Part shown: positions 1 to 7,804 of the stretch, one piece after another
How positions within the stretch are numbered: the first letter of the stretch is position 1
Layout of the letters: each line of letters opens with the position of its first letter
NCBI RefSeq assembly: GCF_008271695.1
Contig: NZ_VKKY01000001.1
Coordinates: forward strand, 800,589 to 864,588
Length of the DNA stretch: 64,000 nucleotides
DNA from: Rufibacter hautae
Lineage (GTDB): Bacteria > Bacteroidota > Bacteroidia > Cytophagales > Hymenobacteraceae
Direction: 5' to 3'
Notes under the pieces: generated by a model
The model's input: only the letters and a program-made list of their open reading frames with translations
Database searches by the model: none
What the model was told of the DNA's origin: nothing
Position numbers and translations under genes: made by a program

Positions 1-1380
1 CTGGATGCCCGGGTGCTGGTCAATGACTCCACCTCCACCAAAGACAGCATAGACGTAGTCATTATCACCAAAGACGTGTTCAGCATCAGTGGCTCGGGCT
101 CGGCCAGTACCTCGGGCACCCGACTGGGCTTGCGGGATATCAACTTCATGGGCATCGGGCACCAGTTCAGGAGCAACTACCGGTTTGGCCTGTCTGAGCC
201 GCAGAGCTGGCAGTTTCTGGGCAGCTATTTCATTCCTAACATTTCGCACACCTTCATCTCAGCGGAACTGCTCTACCAGAACACCCATTATTACAAGCAG
301 CAGAGCCTCAGCTTCAGAAGGGACTTCTTCTCCACCGATACCAAATATGCCGGAGGGGCTACCGTGGCCTGGTACCAGACCCTGGTGCCGGATTATTACG
401 AGCAAGGCGGCCCGGGAGAGAGCGAAGGAGAGGAACCAGTCATCAACCACATTCCCCTGGATTATAACATTCAGGATTTCTGGATTGGGCGCGCCTTCCG
501 GCTCAAGTCCTATGACCTGGCCATGGACAACCCCACGCGGTTTATCACGGCGGCCCGGTTCCTGAACATCAAATATACCCAGGGCAGCGGCCCCACGCTG
601 CAAAGCGCCCGCCTTTACCTTACCGCTTTTGGCTTCAGTTTTAGAAAATACTACAAAGATCAGTACCTCTTCGGGTTTGGCCGTACCGAGGATATTCCGG
701 CCGGGAACCTGGTGGCCCTTACGGCAGGCTTTGAAGACGGTGCCCAGAAGAACCGGATGTACCTGGGGGTGAAAGCGGCCTTCGGGAAATACCAGCCCAA
801 CTTCGGTTACCTGTACGGCGGCCTTGAGTACGGCAGTTACCGGTACCAGAATGCCTGGGAACAGGGGGTGCTCACCTCAGAGGCTTTGTATTTCACGCCC
901 TTGTACCGCTTAAGAAACTGGCGTTGGCGGCACTTCCTATGGAACCGTGCCTCGTTGGGCATGCGCCGCCCCGATCTGTTTGCGCTGGACATTGACCAGG
1001 AAGACGGCATCCGGGGTTTCAGCTCCGGCGCCGTGCGGGGTTACCGCAAGTTTGTCCTTAACTACGAGACCAACTTCTTCACCCCCCTGACGCTGCTGGG
1101 CTTCCGGCTGGCGATTATCGGCTTCGCCGACTTGGCCTGGCTCACCAGCATTCAGAACAAATCTCCCCTGAAAGAAAAGCCTTATACCGGCTTTGGCATG
1201 GGTCTGCGGTTCCGGAACGAGTTCCTGCCTATTAACACCATTCAGGTATTATTGGGGTATTACCCGCGCCTGCCGCTGGTCAACAACCAGCAGGATTTCA
1301 AGCTGTTCCAGACCACCCGGCAGTACTACGAGTTCAACGACCTGCGCTTTACCCAACCCCTGATCTCTGAGTTCAGGTAA
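1..1380 (+). CDS. Omp85/BamA-like outer membrane protein, 5' end outside the window
   Basis: The reading frame is open from base 1 and ends with TAA at 1378-1380, so only the last 459 residues are present and no start is visible. The first 20-25 residues resemble the end of a POTRA domain; the rest alternates aromatic and polar residues as expected of a beta-barrel. Near residues 335-345 the segment GIRGFSSGAVRGY carries IRGF and VRGY motifs like the conserved loop-6 VRGF/Y signature of the Omp85 superfamily (BamA, TamA, FhaC). Known members insert or move proteins across the outer membrane. Which subfamily this is cannot be decided without the missing N-terminus. It may be cotranscribed with whatever lies upstream; a 125-base gap separates it from the next gene. 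Confidence 0.72.
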   Translation: MDARVLVNDSTSTKDSIDVVIITKDVFSISGSGSASTSGTRLGLRDINFMGIGHQFRSNYRFGLSEPQSWQFLGSYFIPNISHTFISAELLYQNTHYYKQQSLSFRRDFFSTDTKYAGGATVAWYQTLVPDYYEQGGPGESEGEEPVINHIPLDYNIQDFWIGRAFRLKSYDLAMDNPTRFITAARFLNIKYTQGSGPTLQSARLYLTAFGFSFRKYYKDQYLFGFGRTEDIPAGNLVALTAGFEDGAQKNRMYLGVKAAFGKYQPNFGYLYGGLEYGSYRYQNAWEQGVLTSEALYFTPLYRLRNWRWRHFLWNRASLGMRRPDLFALDIDQEDGIRGFSSGAVRGYRKFVLNYETNFFTPLTLLGFRLAIIGFADLAWLTSIQNKSPLKEKPYTGFGMGLRFRNEFLPINTIQVLLGYYPRLPLVNNQQDFKLFQTTRQYYEFNDLRFTQPLISEFR

Positions 1381-1455
1381 CTTTTGGGTCAATTCTCTCT
1401 TTTCGTTTTCGATTTTACCACCCAGCATGTTCAATATAACTATAAAAAGCTTATA

Positions 1456-1486
1456 TTGACCTAATCTGAGAATACAGCACGTTTTG
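1456..1486 (+). promoter_or_regulatory. possible Bacteroidota-type promoter for the PKD protein
   Basis: TTG at 1456-1458 and ACGTTTTG at 1479-1486 are 20 bases apart, the layout of the TTTG/TAnnTTTG promoter. The -7 box lacks its leading TA, so support is weak. Transcription would begin about 13 bases before the GTG start. Confidence 0.33.
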
Positions 1487-1505
1487 CAAAAAATAGGCTG
1501 AAAAC

Positions 1506-4500
1506 GTGGTTAGAAATCAAAAGCGCTGGAAATTGAGATTTTACCCCCACTTACTCTGGAGCGTCTGCCTGGGCTTTCTGCTTCTCTGCGCCTTCTGCTC
1601 TGCAGCCCAAGTCACCTCCAACAAGGGGCGGGACTTTTGGGTGGGGTACATGGCGCACATTCAGAATGAATCTGGCCCCAATCCGCCGCAGGGAATTTCC
1701 AGCATGAACTTGTACGTCACCTCAGACGTGAATACCACGGTACGGGTCACCGTTGGCGCAGGGGCCGCTACCACGCACCAGGTATCTGCCAACTCGGTTA
1801 CCGTCATTCCGGTGAGCCCCTCGGTGGCGTATGTAGGTTCCAGTGAGGTCATTGAAAACAAAGCCATCCACGTGACTTCAACGGAGCCGGTGGTGGTGTA
1901 CTCCCACATTTACCACCTGAATAAATCAGGGGCCACGCTGGTGTTGCCGGCCAACACCCTGGGGCGCTCCTATTACGCCATCAGCTACAACCAAACCCAG
2001 TACCTGGATGCCCGAGCAGCCTCCCAGCTCATGGTGGTGGCTCTGGAAGACAACACCACGTTGGAAATCACGCCCACCGCACCTACCCTGGGCGGCCAAC
2101 CCGCTGGCAAGCCTTTCTCCCCAAACCGCCCCCTGATGAAGGGTGAAGTGTACCAGGTGCGCTCTCTGCAAGACCTTACCGGCACCAAGGTAGAGTCTAT
2201 TGAGTCAGGTATTGGCTCTTGCAAACGGATCGCGGTTTTCTCAGGGAGTTCTTACACGGCCATCCCGGAGCCCTATACCTGTCCGGGTCAGTTCAGCGGA
2301 GACAACCTGTACCAGCAGCTTTACCCGGTGAGCGCCTGGGGCAAGAACTTTATGACCGCTCCTTTTAAGAGCCGAATGTCAGGGGACATCTACCGAGTGC
2401 TCGCCTCCAAAGACAATACTGTTATCACCGTGAATGGCCAGTCCGTCACCAAAAACAGCGGGCAGTACCATGAGTTTGAGAACTCCATCGCTAATTACAT
2501 CACCACTTCTGAGCCGGTGCAGGTGACGCAGTACACCAAATCACAACTCTGCGACGATGTGCCCAGCGACCCAGAGATGGTGTTGATCAACCCGGTGGAA
2601 CAGACCCTGAAAAACATCACGCTGTACTCCTCGCCGTTCTTCCAGATCTCCAGCCACTACATCAATGTGACCATGAAAACGGCGGATATCGGGAGTTTCC
2701 GGTTAGACGGGCAACCGGTGGCATTCACGCCCGTTCCCGCCAATCCCACCTACTCGTACGCGCAGAACACGGTGTCCTCGGGGAACCACACCCTTACGGC
2801 AGACCAGGGCTTCAACGCCATCGCGTACGGGCTGGGGAACGTGGAATCTTACGCCTATTCTGCGGGCGCGAATGTGACCAACCTGAACCAGAACATCACC
2901 GTGGCCTCTGACAGCATCTGCGAGGGGCGCAGCATCCGGTTCAAAGGGTTTGCCGTGTACGTACCGCTGGCCTGGAAATGGTATTTCGGGGACGGCACTA
3001 CCTCCAGCGAGCAGAACCCCACCCACGCTTTTCCCCGAGCCGGCAAGTTCAACGTCTCCCTGGTCACCACCAAATCAAACGGCAACGACTGCGACTCGCA
3101 GGACTCCACCAACATAGAGGTGGAGGTTCTGTCCAACCCCGAGGCAGCATTCTCCTACGACGTGGCCTGCGCCAATGACAGCACCCGCTTCACAGACCAA
3201 AGCAAAGTCACTACCGGCGACAGCCTCATCCAGTGGCGCTGGAACTTTGGAGACGGCACCACCTCCCGGAAGCAGCACCCAGCCCACCGTTTCAAGAATC
3301 CCGGCACGTACAAGGTCACTCTGTCCGTCACGAACCAGAATTTCTGCGTCTCAGACACCACCCTTGATGTCACCATCTTTGCCCCGCCGGCAGCCCGCTT
3401 CAGCGCCTCCCAAACATGTGACAAAGAACCCATGGCTTTCCAGGACCAAACCACCGTAGCGCAAGGCCGGGTGGCACGATGGGAATGGGACTTTGGGGAT
3501 GGCACCCCGCGTAGCGCGGAGCAGCACCCGCGGCACGTGTATGTTGGGGTGGGTACCTACACGGTAAAACTGAAAGCGTTCTCAGACCAGGGATGCCAAG
3601 ATTCAACGCAACAGACGGTAGTGATCCATCCTCGCCCCTTAGCAGGCTTTACCCTGCCTGATCTCTGCGTAAAGGACGAGGCCGTTTTCCAGAATCAATC
3701 CACCCTGGCCTCTGGCACTATGACCTACCGTTGGGATTTTGGCGACGGCAGCAGTTCCACGGCGCCCACCCCCCGCCACCGCTATACCGCCGAGGGCAAC
3801 TACACAGTAAAACTAGTGGTGACGTCAAACAGAGGCTGCCAGGACAGTGTCTCGCATACCTTCACCATCAGCGGAGCGGTACCGGTTGCAGAGTTTACTG
3901 CTTCATCTTTCTGCCAGGAGCAGGGCATGGTTTTCCAGGATGCCAGCACCATCGCTTTCGGGAAGATCATCCGGCGGCAATGGACGTTTGGGGACGGCAC
4001 CTCGTCTGAGGAAACAAACCCCAGCCACCAGTACGCCAAACCAGGGACTTACCAGGTGCAATTGCGTGTTTGGTCAGGTATTGTCTGCGAGGCTTCGCTC
4101 ACCAAAACCATTGTGGTGCTGCCCAACCCAGCGGCGGGCTTTACGGCGGCCAATGTCTGTGAGGGCACGCCGGCCCGCTTCACGAACACTACCCAAGACC
4201 GAGGCAGCGGTGCTCTCACCTACCGGTGGGATTTCGGGGATGGCACTACTTCCACTGAGGCCAGCCCCGCGCACCTGTACGCGGCCCCCGGCACCTACAT
4301 GGTGGTACTGGCGGTGAAAGGGGCTAACTCCTGTGAACAAACCTCCACCTCCACCATCACCGTTTTCCCAACCCCTAAAGCCGATTTCTCGCCCACGGCA
4401 GGCTGCCTTGCCGAGGCAGTGTCTTTCCAGGACATGAGCAGCCTGGCAGGCGGCCGGCTGACGAGTTGGGCCTGGGACTTCGGGGATGGGGCATCGGCGG

Positions 4501-5360
4501 CTGCCCAGCACGCAACGCACAAATATGAACGGGACGGTACGTACCAGGTCAGACTCACGGTTACTTCTGAGTTGGGCTGCACGCACACCATCAGCAAAGC
4601 AGTTTCCATTGCCCCGGCCCCGGTCGCGAAAGCGGGCCCGGACCAACTACTCTGCGGTAACGCTAATGCCACCCTGGCGGCCAACTCCCCGGCACCAGCT
4701 ACCGGCCAATGGACAGTGGTGCGCGGCTCCGGCGGAAGCTTTGCCAACGCGGCCAGCCCTACCACCACTTTCACCGGCAGCCTGGGCACCGACTATACCC
4801 TCCGGTGGACGGTGAGCAACAGCCCTTGCGTCAGTGCCACTGATGAAGTGGAGATTAAACTGCAGCCTACCCCAGCGGTAAATGCCGGAAAAGACATCCT
4901 ACTCATTGAAGGCGAGAGCATCAAACTGGAGGGCAGCGGGGAAGGTCAGCTCTCCTGGTCTCCAAATACCAACCTGAGCAACCAGAACACCGCGAACCCG
5001 GTAGCCTCCCCGCTGGTGACCACCACCTATTACCTGAGCACGGTCTCAGAGGCGGGCTGCCCCAACGTAGACAGCATGGTGGTGACGGTGATCAAGCGGC
5101 TGCAGATTCCCTCGGCTTTCTCGCCCAACGGCGACGGCTCCAATGACACGTGGGTTCTGGAAGGGATTCAGGATTACCCGCACCTCAACATTGAAATCTA
5201 TAACCGATGGGGCCAGCAGGTGTACTCCACGCGCGGGTATTCTACCCCTTGGGACGGGAAACGCAACGGCGTTGATTTGCCCATTGGCGCTTACTACTAC
5301 ATTATTGACCCCAGCAACGGACGGCCCAAAATCACGGGGCCGCTCACCATCCTCCGCTAA
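1506..5360 (+). CDS. giant PKD-repeat surface protein with T9SS type B C-terminal domain
   Basis: 1284 residues. GTG at 1506 is the start because an in-frame TAG lies four codons upstream. Residues 1-34 form a signal peptide ending near CSAAQ. Residues about 35-450 (TSNKGRDFWVGYM onward) resemble the IgGFc-binding N-terminal domain seen in Bacteroidota surface proteins. Seven PKD domains follow between residues about 470 and 1060, each with a WDFGDGT-type motif and a conserved P-x-H/R-x-Y/F ending. The last 90 residues (FSPNGDGSND near residue 1204, then IEIYNRWGQQVY and WDGK) match the gliding-motility-associated C-terminal domain, a type B sorting signal for type IX secretion. It should be secreted to the surface and held there. 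Adhesion or matrix binding is an inference. The PorP/SprF gene starts 11 bases after its stop. Confidence 0.9.
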   Translation: MVRNQKRWKLRFYPHLLWSVCLGFLLLCAFCSAAQVTSNKGRDFWVGYMAHIQNESGPNPPQGISSMNLYVTSDVNTTVRVTVGAGAATTHQVSANSVTVIPVSPSVAYVGSSEVIENKAIHVTSTEPVVVYSHIYHLNKSGATLVLPANTLGRSYYAISYNQTQYLDARAASQLMVVALEDNTTLEITPTAPTLGGQPAGKPFSPNRPLMKGEVYQVRSLQDLTGTKVESIESGIGSCKRIAVFSGSSYTAIPEPYTCPGQFSGDNLYQQLYPVSAWGKNFMTAPFKSRMSGDIYRVLASKDNTVITVNGQSVTKNSGQYHEFENSIANYITTSEPVQVTQYTKSQLCDDVPSDPEMVLINPVEQTLKNITLYSSPFFQISSHYINVTMKTADIGSFRLDGQPVAFTPVPANPTYSYAQNTVSSGNHTLTADQGFNAIAYGLGNVESYAYSAGANVTNLNQNITVASDSICEGRSIRFKGFAVYVPLAWKWYFGDGTTSSEQNPTHAFPRAGKFNVSLVTTKSNGNDCDSQDSTNIEVEVLSNPEAAFSYDVACANDSTRFTDQSKVTTGDSLIQWRWNFGDGTTSRKQHPAHRFKNPGTYKVTLSVTNQNFCVSDTTLDVTIFAPPAARFSASQTCDKEPMAFQDQTTVAQGRVARWEWDFGDGTPRSAEQHPRHVYVGVGTYTVKLKAFSDQGCQDSTQQTVVIHPRPLAGFTLPDLCVKDEAVFQNQSTLASGTMTYRWDFGDGSSSTAPTPRHRYTAEGNYTVKLVVTSNRGCQDSVSHTFTISGAVPVAEFTASSFCQEQGMVFQDASTIAFGKIIRRQWTFGDGTSSEETNPSHQYAKPGTYQVQLRVWSGIVCEASLTKTIVVLPNPAAGFTAANVCEGTPARFTNTTQDRGSGALTYRWDFGDGTTSTEASPAHLYAAPGTYMVVLAVKGANSCEQTSTSTITVFPTPKADFSPTAGCLAEAVSFQDMSSLAGGRLTSWAWDFGDGASAAAQHATHKYERDGTYQVRLTVTSELGCTHTISKAVSIAPAPVAKAGPDQLLCGNANATLAANSPAPATGQWTVVRGSGGSFANAASPTTTFTGSLGTDYTLRWTVSNSPCVSATDEVEIKLQPTPAVNAGKDILLIEGESIKLEGSGEGQLSWSPNTNLSNQNTANPVASPLVTTTYYLSTVSEAGCPNVDSMVVTVIKRLQIPSAFSPNGDGSNDTWVLEGIQDYPHLNIEIYNRWGQQVYSTRGYSTPWDGKRNGVDLPIGAYYYIIDPSNGRPKITGPLTILR

Positions 5361-5371
5361 GCCCAGCGCCT

Positions 5372-6403
5372 ATGAGAAAGAATAGCTACTTCCTGCTTTT
5401 CCTGCTCTGTCTCCCGCTCCTGGGGTTGGCGCAGCAGATTCCGCACTACAGCCAGTACATGCTCAACCCGCTGCTCCTGAACCCCGCCGTGAGCGGCACC
5501 GACAATTACCTAGATGTGCGGGCCGGTTACCGGAACCAATGGACGGGGCTAGAAGGCGCACCTACCTCCTATTACCTGAGTGCCCACATGCCGCTTTCCC
5601 GCATGGATTACCTGAGCCCGCCCACTACGTTTAAGCCCCAGAACGCCGTGAAAGGGAAGTTCAAGAACCAGTGGCGGCCGGATTACCGCAACAACGCCCA
5701 GAAAACGCGTCCGCACCACGGGGTTGGGATCTTAATGCAGGCCGACAAAGCCGCCGGTCTCAAACGCACCGAGGTGCAGTTGCTTTACGCTTACCACCAG
5801 CCGCTCACTCCCCACCTAAAACTGGCCGCCGGGGTAGCGGCCGGGTTTACTCAGTTCGGGCTGAACCGCGAGATGCTTTCCTTCGGCACCGGAGGGGACC
5901 CGGTCATGAACGCCGATGAATACAACCGCTTGCTGCCCAGCATTGGGGTGGGTGCGCTCCTCTACAGTTCCCGTTTTTACCTGGGCGCTTCGGTGGCGCA
6001 GATTCTGCCCACACCCTTCAGTTTCCGGGAAACGCGGTCTACCGTATCAGCGAAACAGCAGCGGCATTTCTTTGGGCACGCTGGCTACCGCATCGCCTTG
6101 AGCAGCTATCTGAGCGTGACGCCTTCGGTGGTGGTGAAATACGCGGCGCCTAGTCCGGTTTCCGTGGATTTGAACACCAAGGTTTTCTGGCGCGACCAGT
6201 TCTGGGTGGGCGGCTCTTACCGGTTGCAGGATGCAGCGGTGCTCACGGCAGGTTTCCAGTACAAGCATAAATTCCATCTGGGCTACGCCTATGACCTTAC
6301 TACCTCGGGGCTGAGCCAGGTGAGCTACGGGTCGCATGAACTGGTGCTGGGCCTCATGCTCCGCAACCGCCGCAGCATTTACTCCCCGTCGCAGTACTGG
6401 TAA
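5372..6403 (+). CDS. PorP/SprF family type IX secretion membrane protein
   Basis: 343 residues with a signal peptide (LLFLLCLPLLGLAQ), then QIPHYSQYMLNPLLLNPAVSG, the hallmark N-terminus of the PorP/SprF family; the rest is an outer-membrane beta-barrel ending in aromatic residues. Family members attach to type IX secretion and are needed for secretion or anchoring of particular type B CTD proteins, as SprF is for SprB in Flavobacterium. Its position 11 bases downstream of a type B CTD protein makes the two a likely cognate pair and one transcription unit. No Shine-Dalgarno sequence is seen before the ATG. Length is normal for the family. Confidence 0.9.
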   Translation: MRKNSYFLLFLLCLPLLGLAQQIPHYSQYMLNPLLLNPAVSGTDNYLDVRAGYRNQWTGLEGAPTSYYLSAHMPLSRMDYLSPPTTFKPQNAVKGKFKNQWRPDYRNNAQKTRPHHGVGILMQADKAAGLKRTEVQLLYAYHQPLTPHLKLAAGVAAGFTQFGLNREMLSFGTGGDPVMNADEYNRLLPSIGVGALLYSSRFYLGASVAQILPTPFSFRETRSTVSAKQQRHFFGHAGYRIALSSYLSVTPSVVVKYAAPSPVSVDLNTKVFWRDQFWVGGSYRLQDAAVLTAGFQYKHKFHLGYAYDLTTSGLSQVSYGSHELVLGLMLRNRRSIYSPSQYW

Positions 6404-6404
6404 T

Positions 6405-6446
6405 CTGTTTAGGGCCTCCTTTCAGGAAATCGGGCTCTAAACGGCA
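6405..6446. repeat. GGCCTGTTTT-type palindrome, copy 1
   Basis: Imperfect palindrome with outer arms GTTTAG/CTAAAC and inner GGGC/GGGCT, starting two bases after the PorP stop codon. It could act as the 3' end hairpin of the PKD/PorP transcript. Confidence 0.6.
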
Positions 6447-6811
6447 GACAGGCATTCTAAAGAATATTGGTCATTGGTGAGAACACCAACCACGGCGATA
6501 GCGAAGATTCTCCTCCTCGGAGGAGTAGGGGTGGGTTCCTTTTGGCATGACGCCTGGAACTACTGAATCGGGGCACCCAGTTTGAGGCTGCAGCTTCACT
6601 GATTTGCAAACATCAGCCCATGATGGGTGCTAGTTCAAAACTTGAACCAGAGAAGATGTATTTGTTTTATAAATTGTAGAAACCAGGCTTTACTTGGTCT
6701 CCAACGGATTCTCCACCTCCACTGACGGTTCCCTTTAAACCTACCCAAAAACGTTGCTCTCACATCGGCCCTTAGCCAAAATATTATCGGCTGGTAAAAA
6801 GACGGTTAAGG
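6447..6811. other. gene-free stretch with small hairpins
   Basis: No credible coding frame. It holds a CTCCTC/GAGGAG hairpin at 6510-6525 and, at 6615-6653, two adjacent small hairpins (CCCAT/ATGGG and GTTCAA/TTGAAC). A related copy of the second pair occurs at 63885-63920. Confidence 0.5.
6615..6653. repeat. CCCATGATGGG double-hairpin repeat, copy A
   Basis: CCCATGATGGG is followed by GTTCAA-AAC-TTGAAC. The right part and spacing recur at 63885-63920 with changes in one arm partly matched in the other. Confidence 0.5.
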
Positions 6812-6851
6812 CTGTTTATAGCCTGTTTTGGGCAAAACCGCCTCTAAACGG
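6812..6851. repeat. GGCCTGTTTT-type palindrome, copy 2
   Basis: CTGTTTATAGCCTGTTTT, a short centre and CAAAACCGCCTCTAAACGG form an imperfect palindrome about 30 bases before the promoter of the S1-domain gene. Confidence 0.55.
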
Positions 6852-6879
6852 ATTTCCCGCGACAAAGTTTGGCTAACGC

Positions 6880-6911
6880 TTGATAGGTGCCGTATAGATT
6901 CTCTACCTTTG
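6880..6911 (+). promoter_or_regulatory. Bacteroidota promoter of the CvfB-like gene
   Basis: TTG at 6880-6882 and TACCTTTG at 6904-6911 are 21 bases apart, matching the -33/-7 consensus. Transcription should begin near 6918, which excludes any translation start before that point and supports ATG 6935. Confidence 0.7.
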
Positions 6912-6934
6912 TTTCACGTTTTAACCCATCTGGT

Positions 6935-7771
6935 ATGCTGCACTTAGGCGATTACAACTTTCTGGAGATCCTCCGCGAATTGGAACATGGCATGTATTTA
7001 GGTTCTGAGGACGGCGACGTGCTGCTACCCCGCAAGTACGTACCAGAAAACGCGCAGGTAGGCGACATGATCTCGGTGTTCGTGTACCGCGACTCAGAGG
7101 ACCGCCTCATTGCCACCACCCTGGAGCCGAAGGCCAAAGTAGACCAGTTCGCCTGCCTGCAGGTGCGGGACGTGAGCAACTTCGGGGCATTCATGGAGTG
7201 GGGATTGGAGAAGGACCTGTTTGTGCCTTACCGCAACCAGCACGAGGACCTGCACGTGGGCCAATGGGCACTGGTGTACGTGTACCTTGACGAGAACTCA
7301 GACCGCCTGGTGGGCTCCACCAAACTGGGTCCTTTCCTGAGCTATGACCCCATCACGCTGGAAGAAGGTGATGAGGTACAACTGCTCATAGGGCCGGAGA
7401 AGGCGCTGGGGTTCCAGGTCATCGTGAACAACAAGTATCTGGGCATGCTGTACCGCAACGAGGTTTTCCGCAGCCTCACGCCCGGAGAGTACACCCAGGG
7501 CTACCTGAAAAAAGTACGCGAAGACAACAAGCTGGACGTGAGCCTGCAGAAACAAGGCTACGACGAAGTGCGCGAGGCCTCTGAGCTCATCCTGGCTCGT
7601 CTGCGCGCCGAGAACGGCCGTCTGCCCCTCACCGACAAGAGTAGCCCGGAGCTCATCTACCAGACGTTGGGCATGAGCAAAAAAACCTTCAAAAAAGCCA
7701 TTGGGGCCCTCTATAAAAGAGGAGAGGTGCAACTATTGCCTGATAGCATTAGTCTTTTGGTTAGTTCTTGA
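6935..7771 (+). CDS. CvfB-like S1 RNA-binding domain protein
   Basis: 278 residues from ATG 6935. An in-frame start at 6887 is rejected because it lies before the promoter's predicted transcription start and because family members begin like MLHLGDYNFLEILRE. The architecture is that of the CvfB/YitL family: tandem S1-like OB folds (for example VRDVSNFGAFMEWGLEKD at residues about 72-90), a third S1-like module, and a C-terminal winged-helix segment (LPLTDKSSPELIYQTLGMSK then FKKAIGALYKRG). Staphylococcus CvfB influences virulence gene expression and binds RNA; the role in Bacteroidota is not known. It is monocistronic or leads into the DUF5916 gene 33 bases downstream. Likely cytoplasmic. Confidence 0.85.
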   Translation: MLHLGDYNFLEILRELEHGMYLGSEDGDVLLPRKYVPENAQVGDMISVFVYRDSEDRLIATTLEPKAKVDQFACLQVRDVSNFGAFMEWGLEKDLFVPYRNQHEDLHVGQWALVYVYLDENSDRLVGSTKLGPFLSYDPITLEEGDEVQLLIGPEKALGFQVIVNNKYLGMLYRNEVFRSLTPGEYTQGYLKKVREDNKLDVSLQKQGYDEVREASELILARLRAENGRLPLTDKSSPELIYQTLGMSKKTFKKAIGALYKRGEVQLLPDSISLLVSS

Positions 7772-7804
7772 TCTGTCTCTCTACAACCTGTCTCTTTTTG
7801 CCCT

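Noticed and set aside
2980-4540. seven similar PKD coding units as a DNA tandem repeat
   Set aside because: The units are alike in protein sequence but diverged in DNA; they are protein domains and not a nucleotide repeat.
6887-6934. 16-codon extension of the S1-domain protein
   Set aside because: It lies before the transcription start predicted by the promoter at 6880-6911.
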